From assembly GCA_022606135.1 (NCBI GenBank), contig JABYQN010000008.1, positions 62,001 to 126,000 of the forward strand: 64,000 nucleotides of DNA, given 5' to 3'. Source of the DNA: Fomes fomentarius. Taxonomy: Eukaryota > Basidiomycota > Agaricomycetes > Polyporales > Polyporaceae. The position numbers and the translations under genes were made by a program. The notes below the pieces were generated by a model. The model made no database searches. It was given only the letters and a program-made list of their open reading frames with translations, and was not told where the DNA came from. Positions 10,903-23,033 of the stretch are shown here, piece after piece. The first letter of the stretch is position 1; every line of letters starts with the position of its first letter.

Positions 10903-13483
10903 ATGTCTCAGCCGTCCTTCATAGACGACGCAGAGAGAGGCGTTCTCGATACGCTCACGCCTCCACCTGTTCTCCCTGTCTCTTCGAAGGCTGTCATCCA
11001 AGACGTTGCTGTAGGCTTGGCGGCACAGTCTGGCAAGAAGGAGTCGGAGCAAGATATCATACTTTCAAATGCGAGAAAGGAGCGCGATGCATCGTCCTCT
11101 AACAAGCCAAAACGGAACGTGAGCAGACGGATCAAATGCCAACTATGGTTCAACACATACAGGCGAGTCGGGCTTCTACGATGTTCGTGATTCAGACTAC
11201 TAGACTACTGACCCTCGTGTGCAGGAAATTCTTCATCTTCGTAGTGACGCTGAACGGCGTTGGCCTCTTCCTCGCAGCCATGAATATCTGGACATATCCC
11301 CGGCGATACACCGGTGCCTTCGTTCTTGGCAATCTCATCTTTGCCATCCTCATGCGGAATGAGCTGTTTGGTCGATTGCTATACCTGTTGGTCAATACAT
11401 GCTTTGCCAAGGTACGTGCCCATTCAGCACCAAAATCACAACTGGAAGGCGCTCAAAGAGACATTGGTAGTGGCCTCCGCTGTGGTTCCGGTTAGGGTGT
11501 ACGTCCGCGCTCCAGCATCTGGGCGGTATTCACTCAGGATGTGCAACCTCCGGCTTTGTCTGGCTCATTTTCCGTGTCATCCTTATCTTCATCGACCACA
11601 AGGACAATCACGATGCCGTATTGGTTATGGGCGTAATTACCAACCTCGCTGTCGCTATCAGCATCCTCAGCGCCTTCCCTTGGGTTCGCAATACGCACCA
11701 CAAGTACGTGGCCGTCACTTCCGCAGCTTCCTGTTCGCGCTTTCTCACACACCATTGTAGCATCTTCGAAAGGCACCATCGGTTCATTGGTTGGTGAGTA
11801 CCGCACTGCCCGATTTGGAACACTGGCAAGTTTTGGTACTCACAGGCTTCGTCCGCAGGATCGGGCTTCTCTCAAGTAGGTATCGCTTTCTTGCCACTCT
11901 ACGAACCGGGGGGACGGTATGCTCTCACGCATTGTGACCGGACCCGTCTCTCGGACGGGTCCGCAGTAGCCGCCTCTGAACCATACGCTCAGTCGTCCTC
12001 TTGATTGGCTGGTCCAACACTCACCTCGATTTTTTTATAGCATGGGTGTTTGTCGTCCTCGGCGACAGTTACGACCTCGACACTCACAGCTGGAACCCGG
12101 ATGGGATCCGCGTCATCCGACAACAGGACTTCTGGTACGCTTTCGGTATGACAGTGTTGTATGTGTTCTTCCTATTGCCATCCATGTCATGTGGCCGGAC
12201 GAACTGGGACCGATTCGCTAACATACTGTCGGGCCTCTCCATAGCATCTTGATTCCTTGGTTCACTGTGCGAGAAGTCAAGGTCGACATCGAAGTGGTGA
12301 GTACTTATGCACCTAATCGGCATAGCAATTTCGGAGCCTGACTGTTCTTCTCTCTGCCTTCTGCAGCCGTCTCCAAAGGTGGCGATTTTGCGCTTCGAGC
12401 GAGGCATGCAGCAAGGTCTCCTCGCGCGGATATCCCGAGGCTCCTCGATCATGGAGTACCATGCGTTCGGTATCATCTCGTGAGTCGCGCAGTTGTCACG
12501 CCCCGTTCCATGCACGCAGTATCTCTGACAGTGGCCGTGCTCGTCTTCTGCGTCTTCATTTTTATTTGTCAAGGGAGGGAAAACACGCGAAGTACCACTA
12601 CCTCATCTGTGGTGTGCAGGGCGACTTCACCCGGTCGCTCGTCAACGAGCCTCCCACGCACGTATGGACGCGGCAACTGAAGGTGGGTGACGGATGGTCC
12701 AGCTATGACAATTCTGTATTGACAGGTGGTGTTGCATTCTGTCCAGTTCGCTGGTGTATCGCACACTTCGACACTATACAAGCGGGGCATTCGCGTCTGC
12801 ACCGGCACGGGTCTCGGCGCGGCGCTCTCGACATGCCTCCAGGTACGTCCTATCGTACAACCCCGCTCTTGATCTGAATGGGCCTGAATTCCCCCGCTCT
12901 GCAGAACCCTGACTGGTGAGTACATGTCTATAATTGCGCGAGGTCGCACCCTTTGCGCCAACTCGCGCTGTCTTTACCATTACTTGCCATGGGCCAATTG
13001 GCGCGAACCTGGTGCTAACATAGCATGGCCCTTCTATCAGGTACTTGATCTGGATTGGCTCCGAACAGGAGAAGACTTTCGGCCCCACCATCTCCGGCCT
13101 CATCCACAAACACATCGGCCCAGAGCGTATGTGCATGTGGGACTCCAAGGCGCGAGGTACGTCTGCAAGCTTATCGGCCCTTCTGAACCCTCATCAGGTA
13201 CTGACCCACATCGTTGCTGATAGGCGGACGGCCAGACGTCATGAAGCTCGTCAAGGACGCATATGATTCATGGAGCGCTGAGGTCGTTTTCATCACTTCA
13301 AATTGGGCCGGCAACAAAGAGATCATGGAGGGCTGTAAGGCGGCCGGCATCCCAGCCTTCGTACGTTCACTTCTTCCCCCGCGGGCTTGCGGGTGCACAT
13401 CGCGGCCCGCGCAAGCTCAATGTTCACAATCATTACTCACGCCCCACCTTCCTCTTTCGCAGGGCACACTCTGGGATTTCTGA
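10903..13483 (+). CDS. TmpA-like integral membrane flavoprotein (ferredoxin-reductase-type)
   Basis: Fourteen exons sum to 1,503 nt (500 residues): 10903-11162, 11225-11411, 11471-11703, 11761-11793, 11859-11875, 12041-12158, 12245-12296, 12367-12479, 12574-12682, 12747-12842, 12905-12915, 13041-13156, 13224-13360, 13463-13483. After a soluble N-terminus come about six hydrophobic helices, for example FFIFVVTLNGVGLFLAAM and VMGVITNLAVAISIL. A C-terminal reductase-like half follows, with EYHAFGIISEG, CGVQGDFTRSL, a Gly-rich nucleotide-binding motif CTGTGLGAAL, WIGSEQEKTFGP and VVFITSN. It ends in GTLWDF, an aromatic end typical of the family. From memory this matches the fungal TmpA/NPS12-like membrane family; Aspergillus TmpA acts in conidiation signalling. 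The role here is inferred. Intron 1 starts GC (11163), and exons 5 and 11 are only 17 and 11 nt. Confidence 0.82.
11939..11963. repeat. Perfect 10-bp hairpin inside an intron
   Basis: CGGACCCGTC and its exact reverse complement GACGGGTCCG flank a 5-nt loop (TCTCG). They lie in the fifth intron of the TmpA-like gene, which at 165 bp is the longest in the gene. The stem is GC-rich and would fold stably in the pre-mRNA. Confidence 0.9.
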
Positions 13484-14771
13484 GCTTGCGCCTGCGGTGC
13501 TGGAATGCTGTCCCTTTCGTACTCCATACACCATGCTCATGCTCCCTCTCCTCTGGTTGCCGCTGGCAGGTGTGGGAATCCCGACACATATTAAGAACAT
13601 ATCGTGCGACGGAATAGAACACGAACGAAACATCGGACAACACTTACGGTCGCGCTCCTCCCCACGGTTGCTCTGAGTCTGCAGTCGTCTCGGATCTTAT
13701 CTATCCATCCCTGCCAATGACCCGCCGCCCCCTCTGCTCGGCATCTATAGGCAGTCGACCATCTTATTCCTCTGTCACGCATCATTCCCCCTCTCTCGAG
13801 TCCGAGTACGCGTAGTAGTGTAGTTATCTTGGCCCACCTCTTCCCTGCCCCGCCTCACACACTTTCACATTAGTATTCGTGGTCCCGTGGACGAACTTCC
13901 TCAGCGTTCGCATGGTGCACGTACGCGCGCATGAAATATGTATTGTAGCTTGTCAACTAGACGTCGACGCACGTCGGCGACGATATGTACTCTGTATCTT
14001 TATTGGCAGCATTCTGAACGCCGCGACCGATACTGTTGTGTTTGCATGACAATTCGTTAGGGGCACGAGTAGCTTCAGGCTCCATGAGTGGATGCTAACA
14101 GCATTGAAGAGAGGTCCGTGACCGTGCTCAGCTTGTCTTGCTAGAGCCAGGACCCGCACTCCGCTGGTGTTGGCCGGGTGACCGTTCAAGGCATCAAATC
14201 GCGACCAGAACGCAGTTTCCTAGTAGCTACACATTCACACTATTTGGCACTCGGTAGTATTCGACCTTATCTTAGATAGTCCCACAGAAGACATAAGACG
14301 GTGGCCTTGGAATTGGAATACCGTCGACCATGAGTGGTGACCTGCCGCCAGTTGGCGTGGCTCTGATGCAACAGGTCTTGAGGATTCACACGCCCTTCAT
14401 TACATGCTTTTGGCATCTATACGTTGAGCGGAGACGAAGCTGCTCTTCTTCAACTTGAATCGCCCACACGCTGTGCCCACTGCCATCAAGAAGAGTCAAA
14501 CGCAATCACGACGAACACGGGCAACAGTAATTACCTGTAGGAGAACGATATATTATTTGGTGTGTGAGGCGACGATTGTACAAGACGGAATGCGAACAAG
14601 AAGTCCAAACAGACGGAACAACGTGATGCCGGGTATGCGAGCAAAACATACATGTCTGAGAATACACTGCGTGCAAACGTCCTCGTAAGCCAAAATATAG
14701 TGATACAGATGAGGGAGAGAAGAATCACCATGATACATCGACAAGAAAGTATATGAGAAACAAACGTTCAG
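13484..14771. other. Convergent intergenic region, nothing recognised
   Basis: The stretch lies between the 3' ends of the TmpA-like gene (+) and the SAP/ankyrin-like gene (-). It contains only short, compositionally random open frames. Both 3' untranslated regions must lie here. Confidence 0.6.
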
Positions 14772-16059
14772 TCAGTTCAGGTACTGCAGCTTCGACCACT
14801 CCTTATCGTTCGCGTTGAAGTCTACGCCCTTGCGCCGCCACCACTCCCGCGCCTTCTCACCACCCCCGATCGCATCCTCCAACGCCTCCTCGATATCGCA
14901 CATGCGGTACTGTATCGGAAGCCCGCTCTTGTCCCACCATTCAAGAACCTCCGGGCGGTTATGGCGCGACGCGCCCGTCAACGCCTCCTGGTCGAAGATC
15001 ATCTGCAGCCCGCTGCCCAGCCACCACTGCAGCACTTCGACCTTTCCATGACAGCTCGCGTGGTAGAGCGCCTGCCGGTCGTACTTGGGCTCGAGCTGCG
15101 AGCTCGCCCACCACTCGAGCGTCTCGACGTGGCCCGCGGTGCTCGCCGTGTCCATCACGCGGCCGATCTTGAGTGGGAGCCGCAACCGCGGAATAAGGCT
15201 TTTGTCCTTCCACCACTCGAGGACTGCTACTTGATTTTTGGACGACGCGCCCTCGAGCGCGGCTTCTGTGTACTCGAGCGGAATACCGGAGTGGAGCCAC
15301 CAGTCGAGGGACGCAACCTGCCCGTTTTTCGACGCACCGTCAATCGCCTCAGCGACGGAGGCAGGTTTGGGAAGGGGAAGCAAATTCGGGTGCAGGTCGT
15401 GTGCGTGTTTCCACCATGAGAGCACAGCGGTGCGGCCGTGTAGGGAGGCGTGGATAGGGAGGAGGTCGTCGCTATAGAGGGATATAAAGATAGCACGATG
15501 GTGGGTGAAGAGCAACTCGAGGACATTGACGTAGCTGAAGCGGACCGCGAGGGACGCGCTTACGCGGGTGGGCGGGTTCGCGGCAGGATCGGAGGCGCGG
15601 ATAAGTGGGATGTAGCCTGAGAGGATGGCGTGGTCGCAGGCGTTCGCGCGGGCCCACGGGGGCGGTGGGGGAGGGATGTGGGCACGCCCACCGCTTTGGC
15701 GAGTTCCCAGTCGCCGACTTGGTCCATTATGTCGGCTAAGACCTCGACGGGCAGATCAGGAGCGAGAACTTGCCTAGGACGGGGTCTGGTCACGTCGTGG
15801 TGTTCATTAGGTCCGCCATGCCCACCGGCGTTATCCTTGGAAGGGAAGTGATAGGTGTGAATGTCAAACTGTGCAAGGCGGGATGCGAGCTCGCTGTCTG
15901 TCCCAGTGGTCGGAAGCGAACGGACTTTGAGGAAGAGGACGAGTTGCTCATGGGTGAGGCGGCGATATGCGTCGTGGACTTGCTCTATAGAACGATCATA
16001 GCTCTAGTACATTGTGAGTATTCTCAAGAAGAGATTGTGATAGACCTGCTTACAGCCAT
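14772..16059 (-). CDS. SAP-like plus ankyrin-like repeat protein (one-base frameshift)
   Basis: The first exon is only six bases (ATG GCT, 16059-16054), followed by a 50-bp intron and a single long exon 16003-14772. The N-terminus contains HEQLVLFLKVRSLPTTGTDSE and ASRLAQFDIHTYHFP-type sequence, a SAP-like helix-extended-helix block common in Agaricomycetes. Next come LPVEVLADIMDQVGDWELAKA and then degenerate ankyrin-like repeats of about 35 residues, each with an EWW/DWW/QWW core. The frame breaks at the C run read as GGGGG at 15667-15671. With one more base there, GVPTSLP joins PPPPWARANACD and the total becomes 1,239 nt (412 residues). This is therefore either a sequencing error in a homopolymer or a recent loss-of-function allele. 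Function is unknown; such proteins are thought to be protein- or DNA-binding scaffolds. Confidence 0.75.
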
Positions 16060-16493
16060 ACGCTGGGATGTAAGATCTATATGTCGGGAGTATATCAAGT
16101 CCGTCTAGGAAAGAGCTTGGTCTTGCGCGGCTAGCTTGTGGGCTCAATGTGAGAGTGTGGCAAAATATTGAGATCAAGTACTGATTTGGACGCTTAAACG
16201 ACTCGTAAGGCGTGTCTGGGATGAGACTCAGAGTGGGAGGATGCGGACGAGAGTCAAGCCGTACGGATGGGTTACAAAAGTGAGAGCCTGAGTAAGGTGA
16301 GTAAGAAGGAAAGGTAAGTACGGCCAAACAGACATTAGGAGCCCAGTAATGACGGGATCATTATCACTGGGACCTCAGGGTGGGGTTAGGGGTCTATATT
16401 GGGCTTTAGGGTTAGCCGACGTGGCTCAGCGCTGGGTTAACGTGTCCGAGCTCTCTTGTCCTTACCCATCACGTCCCTTCCCCTTCTTCTACG
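16060..16493. promoter_or_regulatory. Divergent promoter region
   Basis: These 434 bp separate the start codons of the SAP/ankyrin-like gene (-) and HRD3 (+). No coding signal was seen. A short repeat-like stretch (GGGGTTAGGGGTC, GGGCTTTAGGGTTAGC) at about 16380-16415 resembles telomere-like words but is too short to call. Confidence 0.5.
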
Positions 16494-19400
16494 ATGCCTC
16501 CGTCCAGAAGGAGGATACGAAAAGCGCATCTGATTACGTTCTGTCTGGCCACACTTGCAGCAGTCGCAAACGCCCATGCAAGTGTCCTATTTGTGTCACT
16601 CCGAATATTCTGACAACTTGAGCCTTCAACAGGATGCATCTGCGAAGGTCGTGGAGTCGATCGACCCTGCAGCGGAAGGTACGTCTTGAACATATGTGTG
16701 CACGACATGTCCTAATTCTAATGGTCAGCATCCAGGGCCTACAAACAAGCCATGTCTACCCTAGCCACCCTGACCGCCCTGCCACCCATGCAATCTGAAG
16801 AGCCCTCTCCTCACACCAACAACATCCCTTTGTCCTCCTTTCTCCCGAGTATACAGGGTCAAGGGCCCATTGCGAGCGCCATGCGAATAATGGTCAAGCT
16901 GCGCAATCACTCTTGGCTACCAACTTTTGTGACAGAGTACCTTGGTCGGGAACTCACGAATAGTCGCAAGAAGGACGAGGAACTGAAGGGAAAAGCTGTC
17001 AAGGTCATCGACCTACTACAGCATGCTGCGGAACTGGGACACACGGACGCGCTCTATACTTTGGGTCAAGTGTCATTGGTGAGTCGGAATCTACCTGTCA
17101 ACTTTTCATTCAATGTAGCTCAACAAATGGCCTTAGCTTCCTCCAAACTCATACTTTCCAACCGATCCCACCACTGCCTACAACTCTTTCCAGTCACATG
17201 CTGATCTAACTGGCAATGCATCTTCGCAAGCTTTGGTTGGCTTCTTCCACAGCACAGGCTACCACAGTGTAGTACCCATCGACCAAGCGAAGGCGCAGCT
17301 TTACCTCACGTTCGCCGGACATGGTAATCACAAAGGTGCACAGATGGCTCTGGGCTATAGATATTGGTCAGGTATTGGTGTAGCAGAGAGTTGCTTGGCG
17401 GCGTTGGACTGGTACGAGGACGCATCAGAACAAAGTACGTCCACCTGCGCAGTGTCTGCTTTCATACAGTTGTTTACCCTGCCACAGCGATAGCGAAGTT
17501 CCTATCCGGTCCTCCTGGTGGACGCACACTACCACTACTTCCACCTCGACTGTCCGATCTTGTAGGTGGGGTTTACGGTCCTGGTGCTAGCGTCGCATCT
17601 ACCGGGCTCAATGCGGGTCGTGCTGTCATCAAGACCGCAAATGCGCGTGCAGCAGGCGAGACATGGGACGATCTCTTGGAGTACTATCTAGTACGTCCCC
17701 CCAGCCACGTGTAGGAGGCCCCAAACTAACCCAGCACCAGTTCAACGCGGACCGCGGCGAGATCGACTTTGCGTACCGCCTCGGCAAGATCTTTTACCAA
17801 GGAAGCATATACAGCGCTCCGGGTGGGATCGCCTCAGGCGGCGACGGCGCGAGTATCATCCCGCGCGACTTCCACAAGGCACGCTACTACTTCAGCGGGA
17901 TAGCACGCCAAGTCTGGCCGCGAGATCCCAACCCAAGGCAAGTCGACCGGCCTTCCAAGGAAGAGGCGCCAGTGTCCGCGGGCTACGCCGCGCTCGCCGC
18001 CGGCTACCTCGGGCGGATGTACTTACGCGGTGAGGGCGTGAAGCAGGATCCGGTCATTGCGAAGATGTGGTTCGAGCGGGGGGCGGACTATGGCGAGAAG
18101 GAGTCGCAAAATGGACTGGGCATCATCTGGCGCGACGGGTTGGTCGAGGGAAAAAAGGACCTGAAGAAGGCGCTACAATACTTTGCGGCCGCGTCGGGCC
18201 AGGAGCTCGCAGAGGCGGCTGTTAACTACGGCAAGTATTACTATGGTAAGTGTCACTCGAACATAGCGTAGCACGACTCCACACTGACCACACGAGCCCA
18301 CACAGACCGCGGCGACCTCAAGCGCGCGACAGCCTACTTTGAGACCGCACTCCGGCAGGGGTCGCCGTTCGAGGCGTACTACTATCTCGCGAACATCCAG
18401 GCGCACCAGGCTCGCAACAAGCTACTCCCAGACCAGATCGCGGGGAGCTCGTGCGCAGTCGCAGTCTCATTCCACAAGCTCGTGGCGGAGCGCGGCGCGT
18501 GGGAGGACGACATGCTCCGGGACGCCAACCAGGCGTGGAGCTTGGGCACGGAGCGGGGCAGTGAGATGGCGATGCTCCGGTGGTGGGTCGCCGCTGAGCG
18601 CGGCTACGAAGTCGCGCAGAACAACCTGGCCCACGTCCTCGACCAAGGTACGTGCATGAAGTACCGCCCATCTTAGGCCCCGATATTTGGCTGACCCATT
18701 ATGCGCAGACAAGAGCATCCTACGCTTCACGCGCTTCGCGCCGCAGTCGCCGTCCAACGACACCGCTCGCCTCGCGCTTACGCAATGGATCCGGTCCGCG
18801 GCGCAGCGGAACGTCGACGCCCTGGTGAAAGTCGGAGACTACTACTATTACGGGCTCGGGGTCCCAGACGAGCCCGAGTCAGTGCGATGGGAGAAGGCGG
18901 CGGGGTACTACCAGTCTGCGGCGGACACGCAGATCAGCGCGCTCGCGATGTGGAACCTCGGCTGGATGTACGAGAACGGGATTGGCGTCCCTCAGGTTAG
19001 TTCGGATCTCGATTATTCGAGAGGGAGGTGCTGAACAAGGTTGACACTCATGTACGGTGCTCTGCAGGATTTCCACCTTGCGAAGCGCCACTATGACCTG
19101 GCGTACGAGGCCAACGCGGAGGCGTACCTGCCCGTGCTCATGTCGCTCATCAAGCTCCACGTCCGGAGTGTATGGCACACGCTCATGGGCGGGAAGAACG
19201 GTCTGACGCTCTGGGACGGAGAGGAGGAAAGCAGTAAGTCCCAGCAATTATTCGCGTCCGTCTTGTCTCACACAGCCTCAATACATAAACTCCATCAGGT
19301 CGCTCGTACTACGACAACCCTGAGATCGAAGGTGGCGGACAAGACCGGGGAGGGTCAGGCCAGCCCTCGCTCGACGAAGGCAGCGAAGAAGACTTCGAAG

Positions 19401-19864
19401 ACGGGTCGTGGTACTTGGGCAAGGCGCGCGACGAGTTCAACCGGCGGCGGCGCGGGGGTCAGTCGCCCTCCTCCGACCGAAATGTGCATGACGAAGACGA
19501 CCCGGTGCAATGGGCGCGCGAGCGGCGACAAGCCGAGGCGGACCGGGACCGCGATGGCGACTATGGGCCAGAGGACTACTTCGAAGGTGCGATGCGCGGG
19601 CAGCGGTACCGCGAGGAGGACGGGGAGGTGGATGAGTTTGCGGAGACGATGTTGCTTGTTGTGCTGTGTTTGCTTGTGTCGGTTCTGTTATATGTGCGTG
19701 GACGGTGGGTAGATAGACTTAGGAGGGAGGAGGAGCAGCGAAGACGGGAGCAGGGAGGAGGAGGGGCTGGTCAACAGCAGCAACAGCAGCAGCAGAATGG
19801 GGCGAATGGGGTCTTCCCCCCGCCTGGCGATCCTGCGAGGGACGATTGGGCGGTGTTGCGATGA
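16494..19864 (+). CDS. HRD3: ER-associated degradation subunit HRD3/SEL1L (Sel1 repeats)
   Basis: HRD3/SEL1L is the lumenal substrate-recruiting partner of the HRD1 ubiquitin ligase in ER-associated degradation. Ten exons sum to 2,853 nt (950 residues): 16494-16583, 16633-16678, 16729-17078, 17137-17434, 17488-17690, 17741-18245, 18306-18647, 18709-18995, 19068-19233, 19299-19864. It begins with a basic N-region and hydrophobic signal peptide (HLITFCLATLAAVANAHA). Many Sel1-like repeats follow (ALGYRYWSGIGV, LGRMYLRGEGV, LGWMYENGIGVP). Near the C-terminus is a transmembrane helix (about 880-898, LLVVLCLLVSVLLYVRG), followed by a charged, poly-Gln cytosolic tail encoded at 19772-19795. Architecture and length fit the family. 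The first donor (AGT|GTCCTA) is weak and was chosen to keep frame. Confidence 0.93.
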
Positions 19865-20050
19865 GGGCACTCTTACCTGTACATATTTATACAACGCTAC
19901 TCATGACTGTGGTTTCTGCGTCTACGTGGTTACGGCCATATGTTTCGCGAGTTTCACTCAGGTTTCATGCATTCATGTAAGTATCGTGATGGTTCAGGTC
20001 GTGCACGTGGGCGCCAAGTGTCGCATCTCTGTTTACGCTCCACTACCACT

Positions 20051-21454
20051 ATGGCCGGCAGTCGAACTTATGAGCTCAGCTCAAAGTTGGCCAAACTATT
20101 AAACGTCCCTCCGTGAGTGCGTGTGCGTCTGGTCTAACATCGTTCAACACGTCGCTCATGGGAATCCAATTCCCCAACGCAGTATATCGATCGAACTCAT
20201 ACCGGGGGATGGTTCGGAATGGCCCACCACGCCAGAGCATGCACCGTTCCTTTTCATCGACCGTAACCTCGGCGTCCCACAGAAGGCGGCCTACAAAGCA
20301 TACTTAGAAGCCGTTGCTCGCTTTCGCAGCGTCCGCATGCGCCTCCGAGGCGTACAGGAATCCCGGGAGGCTCCGTTTCGGACAACCGCTGATATCGACG
20401 AGGCACTCGTCTCTTCCTCCGTTATCCTCCTCGTGAATCCAGCGCACCAATCTGCACTCAATGCGCGAAAAAGACTAGTGCGTGCCGGATCCCTCGACGC
20501 AACACACGAGCTGCACTTCACCAGCGCGCTCCTGACGCTTCGAGAGGGATCGAAGCAGTCGATTCTCTGGCACCATCGACGATGGCTACTCAGGCGAATG
20601 CATCCCTCACCTACTCCGTTCATCTCAACCCCAAGTAGCAAAGATGGAGTGGATACCCTGTACGGCGTCGCACTCCGCGCAGAAGCATTCCGCGCAGAGT
20701 TCGCTGCCGTCGAACAGGCATGTGAGGTCTATCCGCGGAACTACCACGCTTGGGCACACCGTTTCCTGTGTGCCGAAGCACTCGTTTGCGTCCTACGCTC
20801 AGAAGGCGAGGGTAGTCCCTCTGGACTTGCAGACGTTCTCGAAGAGGAAATCGAGAAGACGCGCGTGTGGATCGAGCGGCATGTCTCCGACTACTCGGCC
20901 ATGCAGTACCACTGTCGACTGCGAGATCTGGTGCGGACAGCTCGGAGTGAGCAGCATACGTCAGGCGTCTGCGACCATGCTATCGACCTCGTTCGCGTCT
21001 ATCCGACGCACGAATCATTATGGCTGTACCTCCGGGATGCGCTCTCGCCATCTACCATGAATTTACCAGTTTCCATCGGGCAAGCGCGAGCCATAGCTGC
21101 ACAGTATCTCGGGACCAGCGATCCCCAGGTGCGGAGATGTGCTATCCGATGTATTGCCTGGGCTCTTTGGAAGGTACGCCGTCCTCTCTTGCTACGGACA
21201 GCACGTTTCTGAGCCAGTATATGGATAGGGCAAAGAGATCGGTACGGATGCTAGCTCCGTTCGCAGAGTTGCCGCCGCTGCGGAGAGCGACTCGATTGTT
21301 ACTGAGTCGAATCTGGTTTCGCAGCTACGACATATTCATGGGAACTGACGGCTGCCGGGGTGCCTTCCTAATAGGCCCGGCAGGGTTACTATGCGATACG
21401 GACGACCACGACAGTATTTACGTTAGCTCGGCGGCATCACCTACTATACTCTAG
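20051..21454 (+). CDS. PTAR1-like protein prenyltransferase alpha-repeat protein
   Basis: Three exons (20051-20112, 20183-21173, 21218-21454) sum to 1,290 nt (429 residues). The start ATG gives MAGSRTYELSSKLAKLLNVPP before the first intron. Prenyltransferase-alpha repeats are recognisable from their Trp/Tyr/His helices: SILWHHRRWLL, YPRNYHAWAHRF, DYSAMQYHCRLRDL and ESLWLYLRD. Divergent members such as human PTAR1 pair with a Rab geranylgeranyltransferase beta subunit in a GGTase-III-type enzyme. That role is an inference here; it could instead be another alpha-like scaffold. It follows HRD3 on the same strand after 186 bp, so its promoter must be short or overlap the HRD3 3' end. Confidence 0.8.
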
Positions 21455-22209
21455 CTTCGAAGTGTGTATAGACGTTTGCTATCGACCGTAGTGGGCATGC
21501 ACCGTACCAAGCGGCCGTGACGTTCATCCTTGAATAGAAATTTTGTGTGGGTCCTGACCCAGGGTGTACGCGCCCCCGGCCGCACTCAATTCGGAGGCGG
21601 CTTGGTCTCGACAGCGCAATAATTTGGCGGATATGCGCTGAGGAAGATGAACAAACGACCCTTCTCAATCGATTGTTCATAGGTAGGACTTCAGTTGGTA
21701 CTACGCTGTGGAGGTGCACCATCGTGCGCAGTCAAGGCCAACGATCCTGTATCCAGTGACTATATATACCGGATGTACCATGCCATAATCTGAGGTAAGT
21801 TGCAGGAGGATGTAGTCTAGTATACACGCAGAGACACGTTACAAAACATTATGGACAAGAAGACTATGACTTGAGGTACCGTAGTAGAATGCACCAACGC
21901 TATAGTACGCACACCACACTGTAGGTAAAAGAGTTCGCTCCCAAGGGTTCACGAGCAGATTTGAAACCAGAGGAAGTTGAGCGAGTTGAGCAAAGATTAT
22001 GGTTTGTGGACGCAAGAGATAATCGACGTGAAGACTACGGAAGCCCGTGCAGGCGGTTGGTGGCACCAAGTGGGAAGAGACGATGAGTCGCCGGAGTCGG
22101 AGCAGGGGAATTGCAGAACAGTATATGAACAGCCCCTCCTGAGCCCCTATTATCCCATAGGAGAGCGTTACGATTCCACGGGAGCCTCATAGAGGTGCCT
22201 TGAGACATG
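21455..22209. other. Convergent intergenic region, nothing recognised
   Basis: Between the PTAR1-like gene (+) and the SWIB gene (-). Short open frames only; AT-richer than the genes and rich in TATA/TACG words. No repeat or RNA gene found. Confidence 0.6.
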
Positions 22210-23033
22210 TCAGACTGTGAGAAGGCAAGGACACTGAAACGATACGCACTGTCCGAGCTCTTTGTTCATCTTAAACATGTCGATGCGATCGCACTTGAAG
22301 ATGGAGCGGAACGAGTCGTCGCAGATGATCTCCTTCTTGTTCTCCGGGTTCTGCATGTTGTTTGCCTTAATGTGATCCCACAGGTGCTTCACAATCTGTG
22401 GTCGGGAGCACTTCTCTAGGCCAAGCAGTGTCCCCAAAGGCTCGCTTGTGGGACTTCAGTGGATGAAGATGGCGACAGGCGACAGAGGACGAACCTCAGC
22501 ATGTACTCCTTCTTAAATCCACCCCCCCGCTTCTTCGGCTTGTCCTCGTTGTCGCCATCCTCCTCACCATCCTCTTTCACCGTGGCGGAACTTTTGGGGC
22601 CCTTCTTTCCCCGTTTTGTCCCGTTCGCCTTGGGCTTCGAGGATGCGGCGCGTGAGGTGCGTGACCGACTATTTATCTCGTTCTGCAATTGACGCGCGAG
22701 TTCTTCGTCCGTGAGCTCCTGCTTCGTCTTCGTCTTTTTGACCTTCTTCGGCGCCGCACTTCCCTCGCCTTCCAACGCGTCCTCGCGCTTGCGCTTCAAA
22801 GGGACCTCCTCTTCCTCCGCTTGCCTCTGTGACCCGCTAATCTCCTCGTAGACCTTGGCAATGAACTCGTCAATTTGTGACTTCTTGTCTCGCACGTAGT
22901 CAGCTGTCAGGGATGAGTCGAGATCGAGGAGCTGTTTCCGGACGCGCTTTGCACTGATTGTCGAGAGGTCTGTGCCAGGTGCGGTCAGGATCTGGCGAAT
23001 TATTGGCTCGAGGGATTGAATGGCGGGGTCCAT
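22210..23033 (-). CDS. DEK-C plus SWIB/MDM2 domain chromatin protein (UAF30/TRI1-like)
   Basis: Two exons, 23033-22495 and 22444-22210, sum to 774 nt (257 residues). The N-terminal 70 residues (IIRQILTAPGTDLSTISAKR, then LDLDSSLTADYVRDKKSQID) form a DEK-C-type helical domain. A Lys-rich linker follows with nuclear localisation signals (PLKRKRED, PKKVKKTKTK). After the intron comes a SWIB domain: LGLEKCSRPQIVKHLWDHIK, then the NPENKKEIICDD and MFKMNKELG motifs. This is the layout of yeast TRI1/UAF30, which act with RNA polymerase I upstream factor and chromatin. The last residues are uncertain: a GTGCGT...CACAG pair of 35 bp near the 3' end could give a slightly different C-terminus, but it is very short for an intron. 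Confidence 0.87.

Noticed and set aside
16380..16415. TTAGGG-like words suggesting an internal telomere repeat
   Set aside because: Only two imperfect units. Too short to be more than chance in a promoter.
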